Shown: positions 52,188-60,709 of the stretch, one piece after another | Layout of the letters: every line of letters starts with the position of its first letter | Position numbering within the stretch: the first letter of the stretch is position 1 | NCBI GenBank assembly: GCA_050011195.1 | Contig: JBEKJO010000027.1 | Location: 9,852 to 73,851 of the forward strand | Source of the DNA: PALSA-1440 sp050011195 | Lineage (GTDB): Bacteria > Verrucomicrobiota > Verrucomicrobiia > Limisphaerales > UBA8199 | DNA: 64,000 nt | Reading direction: 5' to 3' | The notes under the pieces: generated by a model | The model's input: only the letters and a program-made list of their open reading frames with translations | What the model was told of the DNA's origin: nothing | Database searches by the model: none | Program-made: the position numbers and the translations under genes

Positions 52188-52634
52188 TCAGCCCGGGACG
52201 CCGGTAATGTAGGTTTGCAACTGGCTGATGGTGGTGTGCTGGGCGGAGATAATCCAGTTCACCAGGTCCCCAATCGAAACGATGCCCATAATCTTGTCGC
52301 CGTCCAGCACGGGGAGGTGCCGGAAGTGATGATCGGTCATCAGTCGCAGGCATTCCTCGACGGTGTGGGACGGGCTCACGTGGATGACGTGGCTCGAAAG
52401 GATTTCCCTCACCGCCGTCGTTTTGGACGCCTTGCCCTTGACCACGATCTTGCGGGTGTAGTCGCGTTCCGAAATGATGCCCACCAGTTTGTTGTTCTCC
52501 GTTACCAGCAGCGCGCCGACGTTCTTGTCGGCCATCATCACGATGGCCTCGAAAACCGTGGCGTCCGGGGAGATGGACCAGACGGTGTTGCCTTTATGGC
52601 TGAGAATCTCGCTAATCGTTCCATTTGGGTTCAT
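52188..52634 (-). CDS. CBS-domain pair protein
   Basis: 148 aa from ATG 52632-52634 (a GTG three codons up is possible). Two CBS domains: TVWSISPDATVFEAIVMMADKNVGALLV..GIISERDYTRKIV and HVIHVSPSHTVEECLRLMTDHHFRHLPVLDGDKIMGIVSIGDLVNWII, in parts. CBS pairs bind adenosine nucleotides; stand-alone ones are common regulators. The partner is unknown. Confidence 0.88.
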   Translation of the reverse strand: MNPNGTISEILSHKGNTVWSISPDATVFEAIVMMADKNVGALLVTENNKLVGIISERDYTRKIVVKGKASKTTAVREILSSHVIHVSPSHTVEECLRLMTDHHFRHLPVLDGDKIMGIVSIGDLVNWIISAQHTTISQLQTYITGVPG

Positions 52635-52759
52635 TGCTGACACAGCTTATCACGGCCCGGCGCGAATGACACGAGATTTCTTGCGGGGATAGACCGCCCA
52701 CAGCGGGAGAGGAGTGGAGAAGGGGATCGGTGAAGCGGCGCGGGTGCGCGCGCGGGAGT

Positions 52760-53536
52760 TCAATGAACAAATTCCTTGTAGAAGGTCGCCGCCGAAATGA
52801 GGAAGCCGATGAGGGTGATGATTTGCCGGACGCGCTGCTGCGGAATTCGTTGGGCGTAATGGGAACCCAGGAAGTAGCCGAGCAAGGCTCCCGCGGTCAT
52901 CACCCCGGCTTTGGGCCAGTGAACCAGGCCGGCGAGAATGAACCACACCGCGGCGACCAGGTTGATCAGCGAGGTGAGCATGGTCTTTAGGGCGTTCATC
53001 TCGTGGATGTTGCTCAAGCCGATGAACCCCAGGGAGGCGAGCATGAGGATGCCGATGCCGGCGCCGAAGTAGCCGCCGTAAATGGCCACCGCGAGCTGGA
53101 ACAGAATGGCTCCGCCCACTGCAGGATGTTTCCCTTCGCGCGAGGCCTGGGCGCCGAAGTTGGCCAAGCGCCGGAAGGTGCCTTGGGCCAGGAACAGCAC
53201 GGTGGCAAACAGGATCAGGAACGGCACCAGTTTGGAGAAGGTCTGGTTGCTGGTGCAGGTGAGCAGGACGGCGCCGATCAACCCCCCGACGGCGCTGACG
53301 GGCGCAAAGCGCCAGAGCCAGGGCCGGATGGGGTCGAGATGTCTCCGGTAACCGTAAATGCCCCCCGAGGTGCCAATGACCAGAGCCAGCGTGCTAGTGG
53401 CGTTGGCAATGATCGGCGGTGTGCCAAAGACGAGCAGCGCAGGAAACGTCACCAGCGTCCCGCCGCCGGCCACGGCATTGATCGCGCCGCCCGCTGTCGC
53501 GGCGACCGTTAGCCCCAGGATTTCAGTCACCGACAT
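52760..53536 (-). CDS. Sulfite exporter TauE/SafE family membrane protein
   Basis: 258 aa with eight predicted membrane helices in two halves. NAVAGGGTLVTFPALL (first half) and YGGYFGAGIGILMLASLG (second half) are the two conserved TauE/SafE repeats. Family members export sulfite, sulfoacetate and related organosulfur anions, and many are uncharacterised. No sulfur metabolism genes are adjacent. Confidence 0.9.
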   Translation of the reverse strand: MSVTEILGLTVAATAGGAINAVAGGGTLVTFPALLVFGTPPIIANATSTLALVIGTSGGIYGYRRHLDPIRPWLWRFAPVSAVGGLIGAVLLTCTSNQTFSKLVPFLILFATVLFLAQGTFRRLANFGAQASREGKHPAVGGAILFQLAVAIYGGYFGAGIGILMLASLGFIGLSNIHEMNALKTMLTSLINLVAAVWFILAGLVHWPKAGVMTAGALLGYFLGSHYAQRIPQQRVRQIITLIGFLISAATFYKEFVH

Positions 53537-53621
53537 TCTTGGCGCGGGAGGATAAAGGTGGATCAGTGCAACTCAAGGGCAACCTGTGAAGCGAGCGCTC
53601 TGCATTCAGAAACCCATTTTG

Positions 53622-54716
53622 CTACGAATAAGGAAGCAAGACCTTGACCAAGGCGTCGAGTTGGCGGCGGCTGTGTTCGCTGGAGATGACAAAGCGAAAG
53701 TAGCCGCCCGGGGGGCCGCCGGGATACTTGATGAACGGCGGGTAAATGCCCGCTGCCAGAAGAGCGCGGTTCAAGCGGGCCGCTTCACTCGCGCGCCGGG
53801 GGAGCAGGGGCACAATCGGCCCGGGCGTTTCGGCCAGCGGCAGGCCAGCTTCGCGCAAGGCGGCTTTCACGTAGGCTGCGTTCCCGACCAGTCTTCGCCT
53901 CAGGCCCTTGTCCGCCTTGAGTATCCGCACGCCTTCCAGTGCTGCGTTGACCAGCGGCAAGGGTGGGGCGGTGCTGCCGACGAACATCCGGCTCCGGTCC
54001 AAGATTTGCTGGCGGAACCGGGCGGTTCCGAGAATCGCGCCGCCATAAGCGCCGAACGCCTTGCTCAACGTGACAGTTTGAATGATGCGGCGGCGGCCCA
54101 CGCCCGCATGTTCGAGCGCGCCCTGGCCGGTGCGGCCCAGGACCCCGGCGCCGTGGGCGTCGTCCACAAGGATCAGCGCGTCTTTGGGAATCACCTGCAG
54201 GTATTCGGCCAGCGGGGCGGCTGAGCCGTCCTGCGAAAACATCCCGTCGGTGAGCACCAGCAGCTTCGACTGGGGACCGCAGCGCCGGACGGAGCGGGCC
54301 AGGGCTTCGGCATCCCGGGACTTGAACTGAAGCACGGGGCATTCCAGGAAGCGCGCCGCGTCCGACAGAGACGGATGCGAGCCCGCATCAATGAGCGCAT
54401 GTGAGAAATTGCCCGCCAGGGCCTGGGCGACCACCAGATTGGTCATGTAACCGCTGGAGACCAGCAGGGCGCTCTCTGCGGCGAAGAAGCCGGCCAGGTG
54501 CGCTTCCAGTTCACGGTAAAGCAGATGGTTGCCGGTGGTCAGCCGTGAGGCGGCGACGTTCAGTCCGTATTTCTTCACGCCGGCCTGCAAGGCGGCGATG
54601 ACCCGCGGATGGCTGGCGAGGCGGAAGTAGTCGCAGCCGGAGAAATAGGAGAGCGTGCGTTGGCGAAAGCGCACATAGGTGCGGCTGGTTTGCTGAAGCG
54701 GCTCGGGCTCGGTCAT
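53622..54716 (-). CDS. Alpha-oxoamine synthase (8-amino-7-oxononanoate synthase BioF-like)
   Basis: 364 aa. Fold-type I PLP enzyme of the BioF/Kbl/SPT family: FSGCDYFRLASHPRV, AASRLTTGNHLLYRELEAHLA, LVDDAHGAGVLGRTG and the PLP-lysine motif TLSKAFGAYGGAI. Typical BioF length is about 380, so it is slightly short at the N-terminus. No other biotin genes are next to it, so glycine C-acetyltransferase or another CoA-ester condensation is possible. The motifs fit BioF best. Confidence 0.82.
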   Translation of the reverse strand: MTEPEPLQQTSRTYVRFRQRTLSYFSGCDYFRLASHPRVIAALQAGVKKYGLNVAASRLTTGNHLLYRELEAHLAGFFAAESALLVSSGYMTNLVVAQALAGNFSHALIDAGSHPSLSDAARFLECPVLQFKSRDAEALARSVRRCGPQSKLLVLTDGMFSQDGSAAPLAEYLQVIPKDALILVDDAHGAGVLGRTGQGALEHAGVGRRRIIQTVTLSKAFGAYGGAILGTARFRQQILDRSRMFVGSTAPPLPLVNAALEGVRILKADKGLRRRLVGNAAYVKAALREAGLPLAETPGPIVPLLPRRASEAARLNRALLAAGIYPPFIKYPGGPPGGYFRFVISSEHSRRQLDALVKVLLPYS

Positions 54717-54772
54717 GGCGGTAACGTATAAGCCAGCCCCCGGCGAAGGGCACGAAGAAAGTGAAGTGCGGG

Positions 54773-55198
54773 TTATGGTTTCGGCGCTGCGGCCTGCGGC
54801 ATGAGCTGCACCACGTCCCCCGGTTGCAGCGGGATGTCCACCCCGCTCAGCAATTGTTTGGGATCAACGCGGGTCGCCATGCCGTTATGCACGATGATGA
54901 TCTGGCCCGGGTCTTTGGCGCCGTAGTAATCGGCGGCGAGCACGGCCTTGGCCAGGGTCAGACCTTCCGTCCAGGGAACGACGCGGTTCCGGACCTCGCC
55001 ATTTACCGTCACGCAGGGCCCCTGACCCAGGGTCTGAGTTTGCTGCATTCTCGTCATTGCCTGCTGCTGTCCGGCTATATAGGCGGCGCGCGCCTGGGCG
55101 TTGGCCTTGCTTTTGGTGACACAGCCTCCGAGCGCGACCGCCACGAGCAACGGGACGCACAGACGGATGAGGAGCAACCATGACTGTTCACTGTTCAC
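54773..55198 (-). CDS. Lipoprotein with SLBB-like domain, downstream of pilT
   Basis: 141 aa from the GTG at 55196-55198, which overlaps the end of pilT by 11 bp. A signal peptide ends in the lipobox VALGGC. Mature part: a short helical spacer, then a SLBB-like domain, VTVNGEVRNRVVPWTEGLTLAKAVLAADYYG and LSGVDIPLQPGDVVQLMPQ, shared with polysaccharide-export proteins. It may sit in the outer membrane and act with the pilus machinery, but this is inferred only from the overlap. Confidence 0.7.
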   Translation of the reverse strand: MNSEQSWLLLIRLCVPLLVAVALGGCVTKSKANAQARAAYIAGQQQAMTRMQQTQTLGQGPCVTVNGEVRNRVVPWTEGLTLAKAVLAADYYGAKDPGQIIIVHNGMATRVDPKQLLSGVDIPLQPGDVVQLMPQAAAPKP

Positions 55199-56396
55199 CG
55201 GGTCGCTTGAGAATCTTCCCGAATTCGCTCTCGCCGGGCTCAATCTCGATCCTCGCAGGCGCCTGGGTGCCCGGCACGCGTGAGGGCGAAACGTGTTTGG
55301 TCTCGGGCCTCGAAGGCTTGGGCGCGATGGGAAAGGCCGGCGGGCGCGCGGGGGGCGGCCCGGCTTCGCCCGGCTCGGCATCGGCCGCTTCGGGGCTTTG
55401 CCCGGGTATAAACCAGTTCTTGCGGCTGTCCAGCCACGTCCGATACCGCTGCACCGTCCACATGCCATGCTCGGCGCCCGTCTCCAGCGAGGAGGTGATC
55501 TTAAAGAAGTCGCGGTTGCGGATGAAGTTCTTCACCGCATGAGTCGGGACGAGAATCTCGCATTCCGGCACACGGATGTTTAGTTCGGGCCGAAAGTGCA
55601 GGCGCTGAGAGATGACGGCCAGCATGCAATCGGCCAGTTGCGCGGCGACGCTGCTTTGGATTTCGGCCGGGAAGGCGGACACCACCCGTTGCAGCGCTTC
55701 GACGCAGGTCGAGGAATGGACGGTGGCCATCACCAGGTGCCCGGTCTCGGAGGCGCTGAGCGTTAGCCGCATGGTTTCCGGGTCGCGCATCTCGCCCACC
55801 ATCAGCACGTCGGGGTCTTCGCGCAGGGAATCGATGAGCGCCTGCTCGAAGCTGGGCGTGTCGCGTCCGACCTCCCGCTGGCGGATGTAGGCGCGGCGCG
55901 GGCGGAAGGTGTATTCGATAGGGCTCTCAATCGTCACAATGTGCCGCGTGTCGGTCACGTTGATCTCCTGAATCAAAGCGGCCAGGGTCGAGGATTTGCC
56001 GGAACCCGTCGCCCCGCTGACCAGGATCAAGCCGTTGTGGGCGGCGACCAGTTTCTTGAAGTCGGGATGCAAATTGAGCTTCTCGACGGTCGCGGTGAAG
56101 GTAGAGAGCAGGCGGATGGCGAAACCGACGCCACGGGAGGTTTGGAGGATGTTAATGCGGCAGCGCACGCCGTGAAAGTTTCGGGAGCAGTCGAACGACT
56201 TCTGCTCCAGAAACCGCGGCCAGTCCTCGTCGCCGATCACGCGCCGCGCCATCTCCAGCAGCAGATTCCCCGGGAGGGGTTCGCCCGAGGTGCGCAGTGA
56301 GCCGCGAATCCGCAGTGCCGCCGGCAGCCCCGCTTCCAGGTGCAAATCGCTGGCGCCGTTCGTGGCCGCCAGATTGACTAATGAATCCAGGTCCAT
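55188..56396 (-). CDS. pilT: Type IV pilus retraction ATPase PilT family
   Basis: 402 aa. The N-terminal domain begins MDLDSLVNLAATNGASDLHLEAG. Walker A GATGSGKSST, Asp box ITIES-type (HIVTIESPIEY), Walker B LIDSLREDPDVLMVGEMRDPETM and His box HLVMATVHSST follow. The sequence is PilT/PilU-like; no pilB lies beside it. After the ATPase (about residue 330) there is an extra 70-residue proline-rich tail (EAGPPPARPPAFPIAPKPSRP) that canonical PilT lacks. It is translationally coupled to the SLBB-like lipoprotein. Confidence 0.92.
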   Translation of the reverse strand: MDLDSLVNLAATNGASDLHLEAGLPAALRIRGSLRTSGEPLPGNLLLEMARRVIGDEDWPRFLEQKSFDCSRNFHGVRCRINILQTSRGVGFAIRLLSTFTATVEKLNLHPDFKKLVAAHNGLILVSGATGSGKSSTLAALIQEINVTDTRHIVTIESPIEYTFRPRRAYIRQREVGRDTPSFEQALIDSLREDPDVLMVGEMRDPETMRLTLSASETGHLVMATVHSSTCVEALQRVVSAFPAEIQSSVAAQLADCMLAVISQRLHFRPELNIRVPECEILVPTHAVKNFIRNRDFFKITSSLETGAEHGMWTVQRYRTWLDSRKNWFIPGQSPEAADAEPGEAGPPPARPPAFPIAPKPSRPETKHVSPSRVPGTQAPARIEIEPGESEFGKILKRPGEQ

Positions 56397-56466
56397 ACGC
56401 AGATTCTAACCGTCAACAACCGCCGTGGCAAAAAGTTCCTGCTATAGCCGGTTAACCGGGAAATTT

Positions 56467-56587
56467 CATAGCGTGTAGCCGCCGACGGCAGTCGGCGCTG
56501 ATTTTCAGTCCCGAGAGATGGCGCCGACTGCCGTCGGCGGCTACACCCTGTAAGCGGTTTGTGCGAGGTATGAGGATTCCGGGCTAA
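56467..56587. repeat. 120-bp inverted-repeat element, family B copy 2
   Basis: Begins CATAGCGTGTAGCCGCC and ends GGTATGAGGATTCCGGGCTAA. It matches 20541-20660 across its length with few differences. Its right end touches the stop of mogA (56584-56586). Confidence 0.85.
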
Positions 56588-57066
56588 CAACTCGTCGGCG
56601 TTTCCTGCAGGACTTCAATGCAATGCGGAATGGCCCCGGCGACAAAACCCAGGCACTCGACGGCCCCCTTGGGCTTGCCCGGAAGGCAGATCACCAGGGT
56701 CTTCTCCACCACGACGGCCAGGCTCCGTGAGAGAATAGCATTCGGCGTGAGCTTCAACGATTCCAGCCGCATGACTTCGCCAAAGCCCGGCAGCTCGCGT
56801 CCGCCGATCTCGCGCACCGCCTCGGGCGTCACGTCGCGCCGGGCCACGCCGGTGCCGCCAGTGGTCAGGATGATCTGGCAGCCCCGCGCAATCTGCTCGC
56901 GCACCGCGCGCTGGATGTCTTGCTTCTCGTCCGGGACCAGCGACTCGGCCAGCACGTTCCAGCCATAAGCCTCCGCTGCCGCCTTCAGCGCCGGGCCGCC
57001 GCGGTCGTCGTAAACGCCCTGGGACGCCCGATCCGAGATGGTAATAATGCCGATTTGGATTTGCAT
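56584..57066 (-). CDS. mogA: Molybdopterin adenylyltransferase MogA/MoaB family
   Basis: 160 aa. IGIITISDRASQGVYDDRGGPALKA is the MogA/MoaB opening. CQIILTTGGTGVARRDVTPEAV is the molybdopterin-binding motif with the conserved TGGTG, followed by RDVTPE. The enzyme adenylylates molybdopterin before metal insertion. MoaC lies on the same strand 100 bp upstream, supporting the molybdopterin path. MoaB and MogA cannot be told apart from sequence alone. Confidence 0.92.
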   Translation of the reverse strand: MQIQIGIITISDRASQGVYDDRGGPALKAAAEAYGWNVLAESLVPDEKQDIQRAVREQIARGCQIILTTGGTGVARRDVTPEAVREIGGRELPGFGEVMRLESLKLTPNAILSRSLAVVVEKTLVICLPGKPKGAVECLGFVAGAIPHCIEVLQETPTSC

Positions 57067-57079
57067 ATTGGGCGTGAGT

Positions 57080-57165
57080 TAAATGGGGTAAATCGGTTAC
57101 ATGAGTTACATGAGGCGCAGAGCCGGAAGCCGATGTAACCATGCAACCATGCAACAAGTGCAACC
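57080..57165. repeat. Short tandem repeats between mogA and moaC
   Basis: GGTTACATGAGTTACATGAG and CCATGCAACCATGCAACAAG are two pairs of short tandem units in the 100-bp gap. A similar TGTAACCC pair lies between sucC and gltA. Confidence 0.6.
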
Positions 57166-57168
57166 ACT

Positions 57169-57621
57169 TCAGCGTTTCGTCTTGGAAACCAGCCTGATGT
57201 TGGTCACGCGCATGGTCTTGTCCACCGCCTTGCACATGTCGTAAATCGTGAGGCCGGCCACGCTCACCGCCGTGAGGGCTTCCATTTCCACGCCGGTTTG
57301 GGCCGCGATTCTGGCCGCAGCGGCAATGACGATCCGGTCGCGGGTCTTGGGGATGGCAAAATTGACCTCACAATGCGTGAGGGGGAGGGGATGGCAGAGG
57401 GGAATGAGTTCGCCGGTTTTCTTGGCCGCCAGGATGCCCGCCAGACGCGCCGCGGCCAGAACGTTGCCTTTGGCAATCGTCTGGGACTCGATGAGTTTCA
57501 GCGTGGCTCTTTGCAAGCGCACCTCTCCGCTGGCCACGGCTTCGCGGTACATCACCGGCTTGGCTGAAACATCCACCATGCTGGCCTCCCCGCGCGTGTC
57601 AATGTGTGTCAGTTTCTTCAT
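57169..57621 (-). CDS. moaC: Cyclic pyranopterin monophosphate synthase
   Basis: 150 aa. LTHIDTRGEASMVDVSAKP is the standard opening; KTGELIPLCHPLPLTHCEV is the core motif; EALTAVSVAGLTIYDMCKAVDK holds the catalytic Asp/Lys pair. Length fits MoaC. It acts with MoaA to make cPMP. panB begins 17 bp upstream and mogA is downstream. Confidence 0.96.
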   Translation of the reverse strand: MKKLTHIDTRGEASMVDVSAKPVMYREAVASGEVRLQRATLKLIESQTIAKGNVLAAARLAGILAAKKTGELIPLCHPLPLTHCEVNFAIPKTRDRIVIAAAARIAAQTGVEMEALTAVSVAGLTIYDMCKAVDKTMRVTNIRLVSKTKR

Positions 57622-57638
57622 TCTAACCCTTTAACCTT

Positions 57639-58415
57639 TCAACCCTTCACTGCCTCGACGCTCTGCTTCCATTCCTTGACCACCGTCCGCATCTGCTCGG
57701 CGGCATTGAGCTTGGGCTTCACGTGTTTGAGGCTGAACCAGGGCAACATGCCCAGCAGGTCGGGTGTGACCAGAATTTGCCCGTCGCAGTCCGGCCCCGC
57801 GCCAATCCCGATGGTCGGGATGGGAAGCTGTTGCGTGAGTTCCTTGGCAACCCGCGGTGTGACCAGTTCGAGCACGACGGCGAAGGCGCCCGCCTGTGCC
57901 AGCGCGTGGGCGTCCGCCAGCAACCTTTGGTGCTCGGGCTCGCTCTTGCCTTTGACGTGGTAACCGCCCTCCTCGAGCACATGCTGGGGCAACATGCCGA
58001 GATGGCCCAGGAAAGGAATCCCGCTGACGACAATCGCGCGGACCTGCTCCAGAATCTCGCAACCGCCCTCGGCTTTGACCGCTTCCGCGCCGGCGGCGAT
58101 GAGGCGTTTGGCATTCGCCAGGGCGTCCGCGGCGGTGTCGTAACTGCGGCAGGGGAGGTCGGCCGCGAGCAGGGCGCGCGGTTTGGCGCGGGCGGCGGCG
58201 CGGGTGTGATGTTCCATTTCCGCCATGGTGACATGCGTGGTGTCCGGGTAGCCCAGCACCACCATGCCCAGCGAATCGCCGACCAGGATCAGCGGAACTC
58301 CCGCTTCATCCAGCAACCGGGTCATCGGGCAGTCGTAGGCGGTGAGCGCGGCGATCTTTTGGCCGCGCACCTTCATCGCGCGAATGGTTTCAGCGGTTAC
58401 TTTGGTCCCTGTCAT
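57639..58415 (-). CDS. panB: 3-methyl-2-oxobutanoate hydroxymethyltransferase
   Basis: 258 aa. KIAALTAYDCPMTRLLDEAG and ILVGDSLGMVVLGYPDTTHVTM are the PanB metal/substrate motifs; AVKAEGGCEI and GHLGMLPQHV follow, then LELVTPRVAKELTQQLPIPTIGIGAGPDCDGQ (in parts). It makes ketopantoate for coenzyme A. It precedes moaC closely, though the pathways are not related. Confidence 0.96.
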   Translation of the reverse strand: MTGTKVTAETIRAMKVRGQKIAALTAYDCPMTRLLDEAGVPLILVGDSLGMVVLGYPDTTHVTMAEMEHHTRAAARAKPRALLAADLPCRSYDTAADALANAKRLIAAGAEAVKAEGGCEILEQVRAIVVSGIPFLGHLGMLPQHVLEEGGYHVKGKSEPEHQRLLADAHALAQAGAFAVVLELVTPRVAKELTQQLPIPTIGIGAGPDCDGQILVTPDLLGMLPWFSLKHVKPKLNAAEQMRTVVKEWKQSVEAVKG

Positions 58416-58466
58416 GGTCCAACCTTCGTGGCAGAATCAGCATTCGACAAACAGAAACTGAATACG

Positions 58467-59486
58467 TCAGCGCTGCGGTTTGAAGCTCGCCAGCAATTCC
58501 TCGGGGGCGACCGTGGCCGTGCCAATCTTGCCGACCACAATGCCGGCGGCGTGATTGGAAATAATCGCCGCCTCCAGCGGTGACGCCCCCGCCGCAATTG
58601 CCAGCGTGAACGTCGCAATCACCGTGTCTCCGGCCCCGGACACGTCGAACACTTCCTGCGCCACCGTCGGAATATGAAACGGCTTCTGCCCATGCCGGCA
58701 AAGCAACATGCCCAGTTCACCGAGCGTGATCAACAGCACCGCCGGCCGGAGTTCGTTCAACAGCCGCTCGGCGACGCGCTTGAGGTTGGTGTCCGCGAAC
58801 GGATGGTTGTGCCGCGTTTCGTCCGGCAGGCCGGCCAGTTCAAAGGCTTCTTTGCGGTTCGGAGTGATCAGCGAAAGCCCGGACAAGTCGAGATGATGCA
58901 CGGGCTTGGGATCGACGCTGAGCCAGACGCCGTGGGCGCGGCAAATGCGTTTGAGCTCGTCCAGCAGCGGTTGGGTGACGACCCCTTTGCCATAATCGCC
59001 CATGATAACTGCCGCGGTGCGCGGAATCATCGCTTGCACCGTGCCGACTAATCGCTCGGTGAGAGAGGCGTTGAGCCCGTCGCGCGTCTCGCGGTCGATG
59101 CGGACGACCTGCTGTTTGTGGGCTACGATGCGGGTTTTGACGCTGGTGGCGCGGCCGGCGTCTTCGAGCAAACCACGGCAGCCGATGTGGTATTCGCTGA
59201 GAAGTTCTTTCAGTTGTCTGGCCGCCGAGTCGCGGCCGACGGCCCCGAGCAACTCCGTGGGCACCCGGAGGGCGGTCAGGTTGCGCGCGACGTTGGCCGC
59301 GCCGCCGGGCATGAAGTTCTCGTCCTCGAAATCCACCACCGGCACGGGCGCTTCCGGCGAAATGCGCGCCACGCTGCCCCGGACAAAATGGTCGAGCATG
59401 GCGTCGCCGACGACCAGGACACGGGTTCGGCGCGCGCCGGCCAGGATTTGGCGGACGCGCGCGGCAGAGACTTTAGTGTGATTCAT
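58467..59486 (-). CDS. rfaE1: D-glycero-beta-D-manno-heptose-7-phosphate kinase (HldE N-domain type)
   Basis: 339 aa from ATG 59484-59486. PfkB-family kinase: VLVVGDAMLDHFVRGSVARISPEAPVPV (in parts) and PGGAANVARNLTAL are typical of the HldE kinase domain. DVSGAGDTVIATFTLA is the PfkB catalytic motif with the base Asp. The nucleotidyltransferase domain of bifunctional HldE is absent, so it is the separate rfaE1/HldA-type kinase. It supplies ADP-heptose precursor for LPS, consistent with the GT9 at 4034-4963. Confidence 0.92.
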   Translation of the reverse strand: MNHTKVSAARVRQILAGARRTRVLVVGDAMLDHFVRGSVARISPEAPVPVVDFEDENFMPGGAANVARNLTALRVPTELLGAVGRDSAARQLKELLSEYHIGCRGLLEDAGRATSVKTRIVAHKQQVVRIDRETRDGLNASLTERLVGTVQAMIPRTAAVIMGDYGKGVVTQPLLDELKRICRAHGVWLSVDPKPVHHLDLSGLSLITPNRKEAFELAGLPDETRHNHPFADTNLKRVAERLLNELRPAVLLITLGELGMLLCRHGQKPFHIPTVAQEVFDVSGAGDTVIATFTLAIAAGASPLEAAIISNHAAGIVVGKIGTATVAPEELLASFKPQR

Positions 59487-59613
59487 GTTGGTTTTAGGCA
59501 CCGATGAACACCGACCGACCCGGATAGGAAAGACAACCCGGCCAGGGAATGCCAGAGCAAAATAATACGAGAAGCCCGCAAGTTCGCATCTTGTCGGTGT
59601 CACCAGCGCGCGG

Positions 59614-59735
59614 CTCCCTCTCCCCGCGAGGGACGAGCGGGGAGAGGGGCTCGGGAGTGCAGCAACGACGCGGTTGAAATGCCCCTCCCTGACCCCCCAC
59701 TCCTTCGTCGGGGGAGAGGGAACTCGCTCCAGTGG
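59614..59735. repeat. Two family G hairpins
   Basis: CTCCCTCTCCCCGCGAGGG and CGAGCGGGGAGAGGGGCTCG form the first hairpin (59614-59652); CCCCACTCCTTCGTCGGGG and GAGAGGGAAC the second. They fill the gap between the heptose kinase and the NADAR gene. Confidence 0.7.
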
Positions 59736-59791
59736 CAATGGTGGTACGGCTGCCCAGCCCGCGACTGCCTTCGGGAACTGGCAATCCAAAC

Positions 59792-60481
59792 TTACCTCTC
59801 CCGACGGAGCTCGGCCCTGATCTGCATGAGGATGTCGTAATAGCGCCAGGCCGCAGGCGCGTTGGGTTCCTGCTGATGATCGGGCTTGAGGACCAGGTTG
59901 CCCGTTGCGAGCAAGACTTTCCTTACTTCGGGGTTCTGGCGAACCTTCTCCCGGGTGGCCGCTGCAATGAGCCGGTAATGCTCGCCGGGAACGGCGGGTT
60001 TATACTCGAATCGTTTGCCCTCGAATGTTACCCAGGCAATGCCCATCTTCTTCATATTCTCTGTGCCGAGCGTGCCCGCCCGTTTGGCCTCAAAACCGGT
60101 CAATTGCGCTACCTGCTGTCGGGTGAAGGTCCAGTGCAGCCCGGGAAAGGTAGCGCGCGGGTCGTCGGGACCCTCGGGGTATTTCATCATCTGCCAAAAG
60201 CCTTCCAGGCTGGCGTAGCGCTGGCCCCGAAAGGTGAACGGGGTTGCGGCAAAGTTGGACAGCAAGCCAAGCTCATTGCGCTTGGACAGAATCACTTCGC
60301 CGGGGCCGGCCTCCTGCGGCAGGATTTCCCACGCCGGCGCGCCTTCCCTGGACACCGGCTCCCACCAATGGCTTGGATAACGCGCAGCGTTCTGGCCGGT
60401 TCGAGGCGGAGAGGCTGCTTCGCGGGGCGAATGACAGCCGGCGAGCATCAGAAGCAGGAGCGGTGTGAGGCTGCGGCGCAT
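59792..60481 (-). CDS. Exported lipoprotein with NADAR (YbiA-like) domain
   Basis: 229 aa from ATG 60479-60481. The N-terminus MRRSLTPLLLLMLAGCHSPRE is a lipoprotein signal with lipobox LAGC. The mature protein (about 60-225) carries a NADAR/DUF1768 domain: RNELGLLSNFAATPFTFRGQRYASLEGFWQMMKYPE (in parts) and FEAKRAGTLGTENMKKMGIAW, ending LLATGNLVLKPDHQQEP..DILMQIRAEL. NADAR domains act on NAD/ADP-ribose-type molecules or riboflavin intermediates and are normally cytosolic. Export as a lipoprotein is unusual. No functional partner is adjacent. Confidence 0.82.
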   Translation of the reverse strand: MRRSLTPLLLLMLAGCHSPREAASPPRTGQNAARYPSHWWEPVSREGAPAWEILPQEAGPGEVILSKRNELGLLSNFAATPFTFRGQRYASLEGFWQMMKYPEGPDDPRATFPGLHWTFTRQQVAQLTGFEAKRAGTLGTENMKKMGIAWVTFEGKRFEYKPAVPGEHYRLIAAATREKVRQNPEVRKVLLATGNLVLKPDHQQEPNAPAAWRYYDILMQIRAELRRER

Positions 60482-60656
60482 GGGACTATTTTGGCAGCTT
60501 TCAAGGCGGCCTTCAAGCGTCGGCGAGCCGTATCCGGGAGAAAGGGGATTGGCGCCAAGACCCAAAAGAAGCTGGGGCGCGGAGCTGCTCACCAGTCACT
60601 AATTACAAGTCACCATTCACTTTCTGCGTCTCTGCCTTTGTAGTGCTATCCCATTG

Positions 60657-60694
60657 GCGACTTTAGACTTTAGACTTTAGACTTTAGACTCCAG
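60657..60694. repeat. TTTAGAC heptamer microsatellite upstream of hisA
   Basis: Five tandem copies of ACTTTAG/TTTAGAC, ending 15 bp before the hisA start region. It sits where the hisA promoter or leader should be. Confidence 0.9.
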
Positions 60695-60709
60695 ACCTTA
60701 GCATTTGGC

